Part shown: positions 21,453 to 32,603 of the stretch, piece by piece
Numbering within the stretch: position 1 is the stretch's first letter
Layout of the letters: every line of letters starts with the position of its first letter
Source of the DNA: Rugalucina vietnamica
Taxonomy: Eukaryota > Mollusca > Bivalvia > Lucinida > Lucinidae
Length of the DNA: 64,000 nt
Direction of reading: 5' to 3'
Assembly: GCA_964017185.1 (NCBI GenBank)
Contig: OZ024876.1
Span: 15,563,726-15,627,725, forward strand
Program-made: the position numbers and the translations under genes
Notes under the pieces: generated by a model
Told to the model about the DNA's origin: nothing
The model's database searches: none
What the model saw: the letters and a program-made list of their open reading frames with translations, nothing else

Positions 21453-23054
21453 ATTGAGACCCGGTGCCATCCAAATTGTCCATATATGACGCGCACCAAA
21501 CCAACATAAAAACTTGGTGCCAACTATTAGTCAATAAATCACACACCCAAATCACCTGTTGAGACTCGGTGCCAACTATTGAGTAAGGTGACACGCCTCC
21601 AAATCACCCATTGAGACTAGACGCCAACTATAAAACATCAAAACACGCACCCAAATCGCCCATTTAGACTTGTTCACATGACAAGCACCCTAATCACCCA
21701 CTGAGACACAGTGCCAACTATTTAGCAACATAACACCCAAATCCCTCATTGAGACTTGACCACATGACACGCACCCAAATCACTCATTTAAACTTGGTGA
21801 CAACTCATAACTACATAACGCGCACCCAAATCACCCAATGAAACTTGACCACATAGCACACACCCAAATTACCATGTAGACTTGGTGACAACTCCTTCTA
21901 CATGACACGCACCCAAATCACCCATTGAGATCCGGTGCCAACTATTGAGCCACACCGCACGCACCCAAATCACCCATTTAGACTCGTTGACAACTATTAA
22001 ACAACATAACACGCACCCAAATCGCCCACTGAGATTAGTCCACATGACACGCACCCGAATCACCCATTGAGACTCGTTGACAACTCCTCAGCAACATGAC
22101 AAACACCCAAATCTCCCATTGAGGCCCGGTGCCAACAAAAATTGTTCGCATAACACGCACCCAAATCCGTGACACATTTAGACTCAGTGCCAACTAATTG
22201 TTCACAAAACACACACCCAAATCACACATAGAGACTCGGTGCCAACTATTCATCAACAAATCACACACCCAAATCACCACTAGAGACTTTGATGAAAACT
22301 ATTCAGCAACATAACGCACACCCAAATCACACAATTAGACTCGGTGACGACTAATAAGCAAAATAACACGCACCCGAATCGCCCATGGTGACTCAGTGCC
22401 AACTAATTATCCACATAACACTCACCCAAATCACCCATTGATACGGAACCAACTGGTTGTCCATATCACACGCACCCAAAACACACATTAAAACTCGATA
22501 TCAATTATTTGCACCTAACACGCACCCAAATAGCCCTTGAAAACTCTGTAACAAACATTAAGCAACATGACAAGCAACATAACACACACCCAAATCATAC
22601 CTTACGGCTCGATGCCGACGAATTAACAACATATCACCCACCCAAAATCGCCCAAATATAAGTCAATGCCAACTAAAAATAAACATAACGCGCACCCAAA
22701 TCTCCAACTGAGGCTTGGGGCCCACAAATTATCTACACGACACTCTCCCAAATTGTTCATCATGCCTTATTAAATACCAATAAATTAAAACAAAACAAAG
22801 CCACATTTTATATTCTTTACATTATCCGCACATTCCCGAACGTCGGTAACTCCGCGTCTCACACAGGACTATAAACTCTCTTCCTTACAAAGACATTCAC
22901 CAAATTTCAACGCAATCAAATTCTCTCTGTCAAAAGAAATTTCTACATAAACTGAAATTGTTGACAAAACCCTCTACATCTCTATTACTGAACATTCTGT
23001 TTCCACAGATTTGCGTTTTAGCTAATATCACCTTAACAAAACATGCACACTTAC

Positions 23055-23348
23055 CGTCACTGTTTGGGCCTTTTTCTGTTTCTTTTTTGGTGGCTCTTTC
23101 TCTTTTTCTGTTGCCTCATCCACAAAACAACCACTTTCTTCCATGCCAATGGCATAACTTAAGAGTCTACAAAGGAATTCAGGCCTTGGGTCTATAAGCC
23201 CTAGCCGACACAACCGCAACCCATCAATGCCACGCTTCTTTAATTCATCCAAATTCTCATCCTTTGACAGAGTTTCTAAAGGCTTCCCGTCTAGCGCTCT
23301 CAACTGGGGATCATTATTGTCCCTGTATAATTCCAATACTTTCACCAT
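23055..23348 (-). CDS. Ngaro Gag, N-terminal exon
   Basis: ATG at 23348 begins MVKVLELYRDNNDPQLRALD and the frame continues with LSKDENLDELKKRGIDGLRL, then a basic tail PPKKKQKKAQTVT. It ends at a GTAAGT donor. The start lies about 40 bp inside split repeat A1, the expected place for the first ORF of the element. The sequence is charged and helical without a named domain. Assignment as Gag rests on position, the downstream zinc-knuckle exon in the same phase, and lysine richness. Confidence 0.65.
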
Positions 23349-23386
23349 TCGATAACCAATCTAGTAATTACACCGATGTTGCTCGG

Positions 23387-23477
23387 ACCACCGTGTGCAA
23401 ATCAATGAAGCTGCTACCTGAATGATGCTTGTCTTATCATACCTATTCGGGGCGCTTGTGGGGGAACTTGGAATAGT
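23387..23477 (-). repeat. Ngaro split repeat A1 (5' terminus)
   Basis: This is a 91-bp direct copy of A2 at 5510-5600 and the 5' end of the element on the minus strand. Beyond 23477 the sequence (GAATATTTTCACG) is unrelated to B1, as the split-repeat model requires. Confidence 0.9.
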
Positions 23478-24096
23478 GAATATTTTCACGAAGTCTTGGT
23501 TTGAAAATATTTCTAAATTAGACATCCTTCCTTTTCAATGACTGATTCAAGTTAATGGTAAAAGAAATGTGAACTAAGAACTGATAACTTGCCTCTATGC
23601 ACAGGAGCGGTGGCTGCTACGCGACTGACAGCCCGACAAGACCATAACTAATTACCGAGGGTGTATTGCATTAAAACAATCCAGACTATAATTAAAAGTG
23701 AAGTTTGTGGCATTTTCTTAGAGCTGAATGATGCATATTAAATCAATTTAGGTATATTTGGTAATGGTCAAGCTCAGTACAAACACAATATACCAATTGT
23801 ATAGACGCTTAAGCATTATTTTGGAATATTTCTGATACTTACCTTACTATACACTGAAATCAAATATTGTCTCTTATCCTAGAACACAAAAACCTGTATC
23901 TCTCATATTTTGAGTTTGAGGTGACATCTGCTATAGTTGGTTTGAATGTTTTTAAGTAGTCCTCACCTTCCCGATGAACGATCAAGTGGGCTACTCTTGA
24001 ATTTTATTTGGCATACTGCTCAAATTCATTGATGTATGGAGGTAGTGCTATGACAAAAAGCTATATATCCTATGAAAAGTCTGCTAAAATGTAGTA
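23478..24096. other. non-coding flank
   Basis: AT-rich sequence with no ORF of note. The stretch 23922-23952 (GGTGACATCTGCTATAGTTG) recurs inverted at 28428-28462, across the satellite to the right. Confidence 0.4.
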
Positions 24097-24709
24097 TACA
24101 GGGTGTCCCAAAAAAACGTGTCCCATACAATACATGTATACTGTTTACTTCATTTTTACAGAAAACTCAATCAAACTTTGTTGCAGTATGCTTAAAAAAG
24201 GTGTCTTTAAATATATATTAATTGCAATTATGCACTTCGCCTAATATCCGAAATGATCACCATTAGTTTAAATGACCCCTTTTGGAGCAATGAAAATTCT
24301 ACACGACACGTTTTATGGTCGTTCACTCCCCATTTTGGAATAAAATTTCTATTCTTCACCCCATTTTGCCCTTGTTTAACGAACCCATTTGATTTTCTGA
24401 TAATAATTATTACTTCCTCCTCTTTATAACATTTTTAAGGGAGAATAAAGGCTTGAAAATGCTTGGATATTGTATTTTGTTACTTTTTTCAATTTTCAGC
24501 AATGCAAGTTGCAGCAGATAGCAGGAAATGACGTCATCGATTTGATATGACATCACTAGCTAATGAAGCACCACCTAGCAAAATGAATATCAGATTCAGA
24601 ATTAATTATAGCAGCACTACCACTGTGTAAAATATCTTGCTAATATCTATATTATTTAAAAAGCTATGCACTTTTTTGTAGCGGCTACGTTTTTTTGGGA
24701 CACCCTGTA
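24097..24709. mobile_element. Tc1/mariner-type MITE
   Basis: Perfect terminal inverted repeats: CAGGGTGTCCCAAAAAAACG at 24099 and its exact complement ending at 24707, each flanked by TA (24097-24098 and 24708-24709). The TIR sequence and TA target duplication fit the IS630-Tc1-mariner superfamily. The 609-bp body has no transposase frame, so it would depend on an autonomous relative. Confidence 0.9.
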
Positions 24710-24845
24710 TAAATTGGTTCTTGTTTCTTATTTATTAGTTACTTTCCAATGCATTCTATATTGTTTGTAAGCAAAAGTATAAAGTGCAGTCTCATTTTAC
24801 ACTAAAAACCTCATGATCTTTTGAAAGTATGGCATTAGCATGATT

Positions 24846-25300
24846 AGTAAGTAAGTAAGTAAGTAATTTTTTATTATAGTGACATACGCTAACCAAAATA
24901 TATACATGTAATGACAAAATAGATAAGCGCCCGACCCAATGGGTCTACAAGTCACTAGCAATTATCAAAAGTAATAATAAATGCGGAAAATAATATATAT
25001 ACAGATAGTACATTTATGTTTCAACAATCAGATTGTTTGGATTTCTAGTGTCTGGTTTGGTATATCCGACCTCGTCGTATAAGAAATGCCTTAAGAAGAA
25101 ATTTAGCAATTTTCCTAGGATAATTGTTCAAAAATGAATTAAGTTTCTCATCTTCGGTCAGTTGTCTGAAATCATCATTGTTCATTATATCTCCCAAATA
25201 AGTGTCTCTGAGAGTAGAATAAGAAGGACACATGAGTAAAAAATGTTTCTCGTCCTCGACGGTGTTAAAGTCATTATTTCACACAGAATTACCCCACCAA
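24846..25300 (-). pseudogene. 3' fragment of a non-LTR retrotransposon
   Basis: On the minus strand the frame reads DFNTVEDEKHFLLMCPSYS followed by LRDTYLGDIM and LNSFLNNYPRKIAKFLLKAF. This is the C-terminal tail commonly seen after the RT of mollusc and fish non-LTR elements. It ends in a (TTAC)n tail (24846-24866 on the plus strand), typical of target-primed insertions. The 5' end is truncated near 25300; RT and endonuclease are missing. Confidence 0.65.
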
Positions 25301-25399
25301 CTTTAAAACTCTGCATATTACTGATACTCTGTCTAAAAATTTCCGAAGTATTACTCTCATTTAAATGAAACTATAAATTATATTATGTTATTAATATCA

Positions 25400-28010
25400 C
25401 AGGCAACTGTGCAGTGCCTTAGCAATACATGTAATTGGATGCCATTTGAAGCCTTACAGGTCAATTAGCAGCCAATTTACAGGTAATTTTGTGAGTCAAT
25501 GTCTTATTTGTCTGCATTTTGCTATAATTTCTTAAAAATATTGAAAGATAAAGTCTTACGATTTATATATCTGAATATGGACCAATAGAGCATTGTCTTA
25601 GCAATCTTATGATGCCATCTACATCTCTATAGGGCCGTAAAAAGCCAAGACGCAGTAACTTTTGAAAGTATACACCTTCGATTTTTCCTCATTTTTCAGA
25701 TTCTCTAATTATTTAAGTTTTCATAAATATTTTTGAAAATTGAAATCACATAATTAATTTATTTGAACATACACAAAAGACAGTTGTCTTGGATATCATT
25801 TTGCACCATTTTCAGCTCTTTATGGCCATTTGAGGCCATGATAGAAGGACTTTTGTATGTACACCCCATTATTGTTTCCGCATTTTTTCCCAATAAGTTT
25901 TACGCATGCATAAAATTATAAAAACATTTAATCGTATGGTTAATATATATGAAATCCAGTTAATGAGTCTTGGTCAAAGCAATCACTCAACACCATTTTC
26001 AGCTATTTGGGGCCACCAGAAGCCGAGATTCAAGAACTTATGTTAGTATACCCCTTCATCGTTTTCTCAATTTTTGTTTAAGTATTTATGTTTTCAATAA
26101 TATTTTTGAAACTTGAAACCATATGAATAATTTATATTATTACACTCAAATAGATAATTGTCTAAACAATCATTTGATGCCATTTTCAGCTCTTTATAAT
26201 CATTGGTTGACTAGAAACAAGAACTTATGTAAGTATACCCAATTATTTTTACCGCATTTTTCCTCCATCTTCTATGCCTTCACAAAAATTATTAGCACTC
26301 AGAGTCACTTTGATTTATATATATGAATACAAACTTATAGTACAAAGTTAAAGCAATCTTTTGACACCCCTTTCAGCTATTCTGGCCCATCAGAGGCCAA
26401 GATATAAGAGTTTTTGTAGGTATACCCCATTTTATTTCCCTCACTTTTTCTTTAATTATCTATGTTTTCAATAATATGTTTAAACTTGAAATCATTTTAT
26501 TAATTCATCCGATTTCATACCAAAAGATAATTGTCATATCAATTATTTAACACCATTTTCAGCTTTTTATGGTCATCTGATGCCATGATACAAGGACTTT
26601 TGTATGTATACTCTGCCATCGTTTCCACATTTTTCTTCTATATTTTTTACGTATTCATAAAAATCATTAATACATTTAATCATATGAGTTATATATCTGA
26701 ATACTAACCAACGTCCATTGGTCAAAGCAATCATTTAACACAATTTTCAGCCATTTTGTGCCACCAGAGGCCGAGATGCAAGAACTTAAGTAAGTATACC
26801 CCTTTATTTTTTTCTCAATTTTTCTCTAACTATTTATGATTTCAATAATATTTTTGAAACTTGAAATCATATGATTAATTTATCTGATAACAAACCAATA
26901 AATAGTTGTCTACACAATTGTTTGATGCCATTTTCTGCTCTTTATAATCATTGTTTGACTAGAAACAGGAACTTTTGTAAGAATACCCCTTTATTTTTCT
27001 GACATTTTTCATCCATCTTCTGTGCCTTCATAAAAATTATCACCACTCAGAGTCATGTGATTTATATAACATTATATGAATACAAGCTTAAAGAACAACG
27101 TCAAAGCAATCATTTGTTATCATTTTCAGTTAGTCAGGCTCGTAAGAGATACAAGCTTTTTTGTGCGTATATCCCTTTACTTTTTCCACATTTTCCCCAT
27201 ATCTTCTATGCCTTCATAAAAATATTACAACTTTGAGTCAATTCAATTCAATTCAAACTTTATTTCACTCAATCCATCATATAAATGGCAATATGTGGTA
27301 ATGTATAAACACTTTGACAATGGAGGCTCTAAAGAGTCACGTGATTTGTGTATATGAATACAAGCTTATATATCAAAATCAAAGCAATCATTTGACACCA
27401 TTTTCAGCTATTCATAAGTATACCCCTTTTATTTTTCCTCATTTTTTTCTTTAATTATCTATGATTTCAATATTAGATTTAAACTTTTAAATCATAATGA
27501 TTAATTAATCCGATTTCATACCAAAAGATAATTATCTCAGCAATTATTTTACACTATTTTCAGCTCTAAATGAGCATTGAACGCCTAGAAACAAGAAATT
27601 TTCTGTGTATACACCATTTATTTGTTCGCATTGTTCCTCTATTTTCAATGCATTCATCAAAAATATTAATATTTTCAGCCATAAGATTAAATCTAAAAAC
27701 CAGCCTATAGAACCAAGTCTAAGTAATCATAAAACTTAGAGCTGTCAGATGCAGAGACACCAGAACTTTTTTAGGTATACCTCTTTATTTTTTCCATTAT
27801 TTTGCGTAAGTGTTTGTTTGTTTGTTTGTTTGTTTGTTTGTTTGTTTCATAGCTTTTTCTTGACACTTTAAGCCTCATGATTATATATCTGACAGTGACC
27901 GACTTTACATTGTTTCAAAAATTTTTCGATACCATTTCCAGCCTTTACCGTGAGAAGCTGAAGTACAATAACTTTGAACAGACCGAAAACGGTAAGCTGT
28001 ATATACCAAT
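25400..28010. repeat. ~187-bp satellite with ~747-bp higher-order unit
   Basis: The marker (G/A)CACCATTTTCAGCT or variants recurs at about 25803, 25991, 26183, 26360, 26548, 26736, 26928, 27117 and 27396, mostly 185-191 bp apart. Monomers differ from neighbours but match the fourth-next one: 26166 with 26914 (CTCTTTATAATCATT and GACTAGAAACA), 25793 with 26538, 25978 with 26726. This gives a four-monomer higher order of about 745-750 bp. Monomers end with TATACCCC and ATATTTTTGAAA. A related domain lies at 52.3-57.5 kb. Confidence 0.8.
27811..27848 (+). repeat. (GTTT)n microsatellite
   Basis: About nine perfect TTTG units in the last recognisable satellite monomer. Confidence 0.95.
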
Positions 28011-28907
28011 TCCCAGATAGGCACAAAGACAGAGTGTAATCTCGATCAATGATAATGTTTCAAATAAAAGTATCTAAAACGCAAAGCTATAGATAAATTT
28101 CGAACTCGCACATTGCTTGAAAGTGGGTGGGGTAACTTGGCATGACAAAACCCTACATTATAAAAGATTTATAGCACTTTATGATCTTTAAATACATTTC
28201 AAATTGTGTGAAGTTATTCGTATTCAAAGTATTTGCATAAATGTGCATTGTTTTATTCATCAAAAAAGCACAATGACCCCATAAATGATGTAAAAATCTG
28301 CTTTGTATGGAATGCGTATAAATATTCCCATGGTACCTCGGAACATGGTGTGAGTAAACCTATCTGCCAAAAAAATTCCAGAGCAGCCCACCTAAACCAT
28401 TTATGAGAAGGTTAAAACTATTCAAAAATGCATTCAAACCAACTATAGCAGAAGATGTCACCTCCTTCAAAAATTACCCTGGCTGGATTCTAGGGTACAT
28501 GGAGAAAGTAAAGATTTGTGCACTTTACAGTTTTGTGTGAACTCCTTCACCAATGGAGAATCTAAAAGTTTGTGTACTTTACAGTTTTGTGTGAACTTCT
28601 TCACAAGTGAGTATTAGAATGTAACCGTAGTGTGTGGGGGTCAACGCTCGTTACGTGACGGACAGTCCGACAGACGACCAGAACAGTCGGTACCAGATGA
28701 TTATACTGGCAAGTGACGGAACGGACTGACGGATGGACAACCAGAGCAGTGGCTATACCATGTCTAGTTATCTTGTTGTTTCACTTGTGATGTAACTGAG
28801 TGACCAATGGTCGACCAGAGCAGATCAAATCTTAAAATTGACCTATGTTGCTGCTTGGCCGAGTGCTCAGGCACTAATCTGGCTGGTCACTCGATATATG
28901 AGGCAAG
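28011..28907. other. non-coding; local ~60-bp duplication
   Basis: CTTTACAGTTTTGTGTGAAC occurs twice (from about 28519 and 28579), a tandem duplication. Otherwise no feature is recognised. Confidence 0.5.
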
Positions 28908-28985
28908 GATTCGAACCAGGTCTATTGTGGCTGGCCTGAACCCGTACTCTGCCCGAATCGCCTATGAGTCGAATAGCTGACTCTT
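28908..28985 (-). repeat. possible tRNA-derived SINE head
   Basis: The minus strand contains GGTTCGAATCC (28918-28908), a perfect RNA polymerase III B box. About 33 nt upstream is CGGGCAGAGTACGGG (near 28965), which resembles an A box. The surrounding sequence does not fold into a convincing cloverleaf, so this is at most a SINE promoter remnant. Confidence 0.35.
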
Positions 28986-29095
28986 TCGGGTCAACCGAGC
29001 AAGAAGCCAAGCACAGAGTGAGTGAGTAGCGGTTACGGTCTACTCAGGTTCGTATACTGGATATTGTGCAGACGCAGACTAGTCAGTAAATAAAA

Positions 29096-29924
29096 TGTTA
29101 CGTGCCAGGCGTAACTAGAAGATTAAGGAAACCAACAAGTTGGTTAGCCAGCAACAAGCTTTGTTTAAAATTTAACAAATTTATTTAGAAGTGATTTAAC
29201 CAGTAATTACATGTGAAACAATCAAAAGCATATATACAATCAAACAAAAATGAATGTACAATACCTTTCAAGATGTTAATTCCCTTAAAGAATGTCTGAA
29301 TGTCCCTCAGAATTTTTTAACACAAGTCTGTATCAGTTTCTGATCCCAAGAATGAAAGTTTGTTTCAAAATAGCACTATGTCCCAATCCAGAATCGAATA
29401 TCACAAAGTAATCCAAGAATAAGTTTAAATTCCAGTAAAATAGATTTTGACTTCTTAATAGTAACAGTACCCAAAGATTGTCCTTATGAAAATTTGTAGC
29501 CCTTATATAGCACTGAGGAACATTCAGGATTCTTCCAGCAAATTCTAGGATATCATATACTAAAAATAACAAGTTGTTTACCAAAATTTAATGTTTTGGA
29601 ATATTCTAGAGAGGCCATTATCCTTCCAGAAAATTCCACAATATTCTTTTGACATAAAAAAAAGATTTTTCTAGAAGATTCTACATCTTTGGTTCTTCCA
29701 GATTTTTCCGGACTTTTCCGTCAAAGAACAATTTGAAATTTCGAGAAAATTCTGAAGTAAACAACCTGTTTATGTCCAATATCTGGGACACTAAAAGTAA
29801 ATAATTGCTAAGGACAACAAGTAAACATCATATGTATAACATCATACTTTCCTGGGCATACTCCCTTGGGAAGTTTACCAGTACTGAATGCACATCTTTC
29901 AACAAGTAACTGTCATACATAACA
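29096..29924 (-). repeat. 3' LTR
   Basis: 829 bp, TGTTA...TAACA ends. It carries 22 bp (around 29830-29851) missing from the other LTR. Substitutions seen by eye include CTTCCAGCAAATTCTAGG here against CTTCAAGCAAATTCTATG there. Confidence 0.93.
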
Positions 29925-29940
29925 CTTCCCCTCTTCAAAG
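29925..29940 (-). promoter_or_regulatory. polypurine tract
   Basis: On the minus strand TTTGAAGAGGGGAAG directly precedes the 3' LTR. A purine run in this place is the expected primer for plus-strand DNA synthesis. Confidence 0.75.
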
Positions 29941-30071
29941 AAAAGAAAGTTTTATAAAATAAAGCTTTCTTTTGCAATACTGGATAATTGTATACAATAT
30001 GTTTAGCAAAATTTGTGCAAAACTAATCAAATACAACAGCACAAAGCTGGACATCAGCATTGTAGAGGCAC

Positions 30072-32603
30072 TTAAGCTCTGCTTAGGGTGTCTTGAATGA
30101 TATTATCTCTTCCTCGGATATGTCTGATGTCAAGATTGTGCTCTTGCAACATGAGACTCCACCTGAGTAAACGCTGGTTCTTGTTTTTCATTTTATGTAT
30201 GAAAGTCAGTGGATTGTGGTCACTGAAGACAACAATTGGTGCATGTGAAGAAGCTAAGTAAACTTCAAAGTGCTGAAGTGCAAGGATTAGAGATAGGCAT
30301 TCTTTCTCTATGGTAGAGTAATTTCTCTGATGCTTGTTAAACTTTTTGGAAAAATAACAAACAGGATGGTCAACACCATTGTCATCTTCTTGCAACAATA
30401 CACTGCCTGCACCAACATCACTGGCATCTACAGCCAACTTGAACTCTTTGTCAAAACTTGGTGCTAAGAGAACCGGAGCACTTCTAAGTATGGCCTTGAG
30501 CTTATCAAATGACTTCTGGCAGTCATCCGTCCAAACATACTTGGCCTTCTTACCAAGCAAGTTTGTCAGAGGCTCAGCTATAGCCGAGAAGTTGTTGCAG
30601 AATTTCCTGTAATATCCAGCCATACCCAGAAAGCGCATCAGTTGTCTTTTGCTAATAGGTACAGGAAAATCTGAGATAGCCTCAACTTTAGCTTCTACAG
30701 GTTTTACCTGACCTTGACCTACAATGTGTCCAAGAAATGTCAAGTTTGCATGGCAAAGTTCACTTTTTGCCAAGTTCACAGTTAGTTTAGCATCACTTAG
30801 CCGGTCAAAGAATGTTCTGATTGTCTGCAAGTGTTGTTGCCACTCCTCACTGAAGATAATAGCGTCGTCGATATAAGCTTTACAGCTATCCAGATTGGAA
30901 ATCAAACTGTTGACCAGCCGCTGAAAAGTCGCAGGCAAGTTCTTCATTCCAAATGGCATGACTTTATACTGGTACAGTCCATCTGGTGTAACAAATGCCG
31001 AGATCTCCTTTGCTCTGTCCGTGAGGGGTATCTGCCAAAATCCCTTTAGCAGATCGAACTTTGTAACATACTTGGCATGTCCAATATTATCAATGCAGTC
31101 ATCTATTCGTGGGATGGGAAAAGTGTCTGTTTTAGTGACAGAATTGACTTTTCGATAGTCTGTGCACATTCTAAATGTCCCGTCTGGCTTTGGTACAAGA
31201 ATACAAGGAGAACTCCATTCACTTTGGCTGGGTTCAATGAAATCATTGTCCAGCAAATATTGAACTTCTTCCCTGAGATATTGCTGTTTTACAGGGTTCA
31301 TTCTGTAAGGATGTTGCTTTACAGGTTTTGAACCTTCAATAATGTCAACATCATGATAGATTTTGTCAGTTCTGGATGGAATGTCCGGAAATAAGTGCTC
31401 ATATTCGAGAACTAACTGTTTCAGTTCAAGTCTTTTGTCTGAATCAAGGTAAGACAGTTTCTGATCAAGATTCTGTAGTATGTCAGAATTCTGGAGTTTC
31501 GATGACGAGGGATCGGATTTCTCCAAGTTGAAGTCCTCAGAGTCCATTTGATTTTGTTCATGAGGGACAGAATTAACTATATTTACTGATGAAATAACAG
31601 AACTATCCCTATCAATATACTTCTTGAGCATATTAATGTGACATAGCTGTTTTTGCTTGCGCCTCCCAGGAGTGTTAACAATGTAATTCACGTCACTTAA
31701 CTTTTTATCAACAGTATACGGGCCATAATATCTAGCTTGTAAAGGTCTGCCAGGAATGGGCAAGAGAGCAAGTACCTTGTCTCCAGGTTCAAAATTTCTG
31801 TCTTTAGCATTTTCATCATAACGAATCTTCATTTTGCTTTGAGTAGATTTGAGATTGGACCGAGCTGCATCACAGGCCTTTGATAGTCTGTTTTTGAAAT
31901 CAGACACATACTGAAGTAAGTTCAAAGAACTGTCATCATCTGAGAGAAATTTCTCTTTTAGAAGTTTTAACGGTCCACGTACAGTGTGCCCAAAAACAAG
32001 CTCAAATGGGCTGAACCCCAGAGACTCTTGTACAGATTCTCTTACAGCAAATAGAAGCAAGTGTATGCCTTCATCCCAATCTTTTTCAGTGTCAAAGCAG
32101 TAAGATCTGATCATGTTTTTCAAAGTTTGATGGAATCTTTCTAAGGCACCTTGGCTTTCAGGGTGGTAAGCCGATGACTTGTATTGCTTAATTCCAAGTT
32201 CGTACATAACTTGCTGAAAAATTCCTGACATAAAATTTGAGCCCTGATCTGACTGGATAGATTTTGGGAGGCCTACAAATGTGAAGAACTTCACAAGTGC
32301 ATTAACTATTGTTTTAGCCTTGATATTTCTGAGTGGGATAGCTTCAGGAAAGCGAGTTGAAGCACACATTATGGTCAGAAGATATTCACAACCTTTCTTT
32401 GTTTTGGGTAAGGGACCTACGCAATCAATAATCAGTCTGCTGAAAGGTTCATCAAAGGCAGGAATGGGCTGTAACTGAGCTTTAGGAATAGTCTGGGTTT
32501 TCCTACCATCTGACAAGTGTGGCAGGATTTGCAGTGTTGAGATACATCAGATTTTATTCCTGGCCAGTAGAAATGATTAAGGATCTTGTGATAGGTCTTA
32601 TTT
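30072..32603 (-). CDS. Pol: integrase core, reverse transcriptase, RNase H
   Basis: One 814-codon frame (open from 32516), with a few more integrase codons upstream to the inserted MITE at 32603. Integrase catalytic triad: IIDCVGPLP (Asp31), IQSDQGSNF (Asp90) and GALERFHQTL (Glu126), spaced D-35-E; zinc-finger CKSCHTC lies upstream of 32516. A linker with GPY/F-type LQARYYGPYTV follows. RT blocks are WSSPCILVPKPDGTFRMCTD, VTKFDLLKGFWQIPL, VMPFGMKNLPATFQ and KAYIDDAIIFS. RNase H has LAVDASDVGAG, STIEKECLS, FSDHNPL and RHIRGRDN. The stop is TAA at the end of DTLSRA. The integrase-first order is the notable point. The frame is intact, suggesting recent activity; the integrase N-terminus is cut off by the MITE. 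Confidence 0.94.

Larger units (their letters stand above)
20583..22745. repeat. degenerate tandem array, ACACGCACCCAAATC unit
   Basis: Dozens of imperfect copies of (A)CACGCACCCAAATC(A/G)CCCATTGAGACTC followed by GGTGCCAACTATT, with units of about 40-60 bp. The array is interrupted at 20764-21452. It fills the candidate gag intron. Degeneracy and variable unit length rule out a CRISPR array. Confidence 0.85.
20550..23054 (-). other. candidate spliceosomal intron in the Ngaro gag gene
   Basis: The donor on the minus strand is ACG|GTAAGTGTGC (GT at 23054-23053). The acceptor is TTTTTGTTTTTGTTCAG|ATGG (AG at 20551-20550). Both flanking exons are in phase 0, and the two protein halves are both Lys/Glu-rich. 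The interior is almost entirely tandem repeat and contains no ORF. The alternative is an insertion that happens to have splice-like edges. I know that introns have been reported in DIRS-order elements, but I cannot confirm this position. Confidence 0.5.
5310..23477 (-). mobile_element. Ngaro-type tyrosine-recombinase retrotransposon, degenerate and invaded
   Basis: Read on the minus strand the element is A1 (23477-23387), Gag, reverse transcriptase, RNase H, SGNH hydrolase, tyrosine recombinase, B1 (5668-5601), A2 (5600-5510), B2 (5377-5310). Split direct repeats A1...B1-A2-B2, a DIRS-like RT and a YR instead of a DDE integrase are the diagnostic features of the Ngaro group; an SGNH hydrolase in such elements is also known. 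Integration by YR should give no target-site duplication, and none was seen. The coding frames carry several lesions: a +1 in Gag, a stop between RT and RNase H, a -1 at the RNase H end and a TGA in YR. Two large blocks interrupt the YR, so this copy is not expected to be autonomous. Confidence 0.9.

Noticed and set aside
20583..22745. CRISPR-like array of repeats
   Set aside because: Units vary in length and sequence, there are no unique equal-length spacers and no cas genes, and the context is a eukaryotic retrotransposon.
23922..28462. Inverted pair GGTGACATCT(TCT)GCTATAGTTG as ends of a 4.5-kb element
   Set aside because: Similarity lasts only ~40 bp and does not extend outward or inward; no target duplication.
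28908..28985. Functional tRNA gene
   Set aside because: The B box is perfect but I could not find matching acceptor and anticodon stems; kept only as a SINE-like remnant.
29925..30071. Envelope gene that would make the LTR element a retrovirus
   Set aside because: Only ~140 bp lie between the RNase H stop and the polypurine tract; there is no env ORF.
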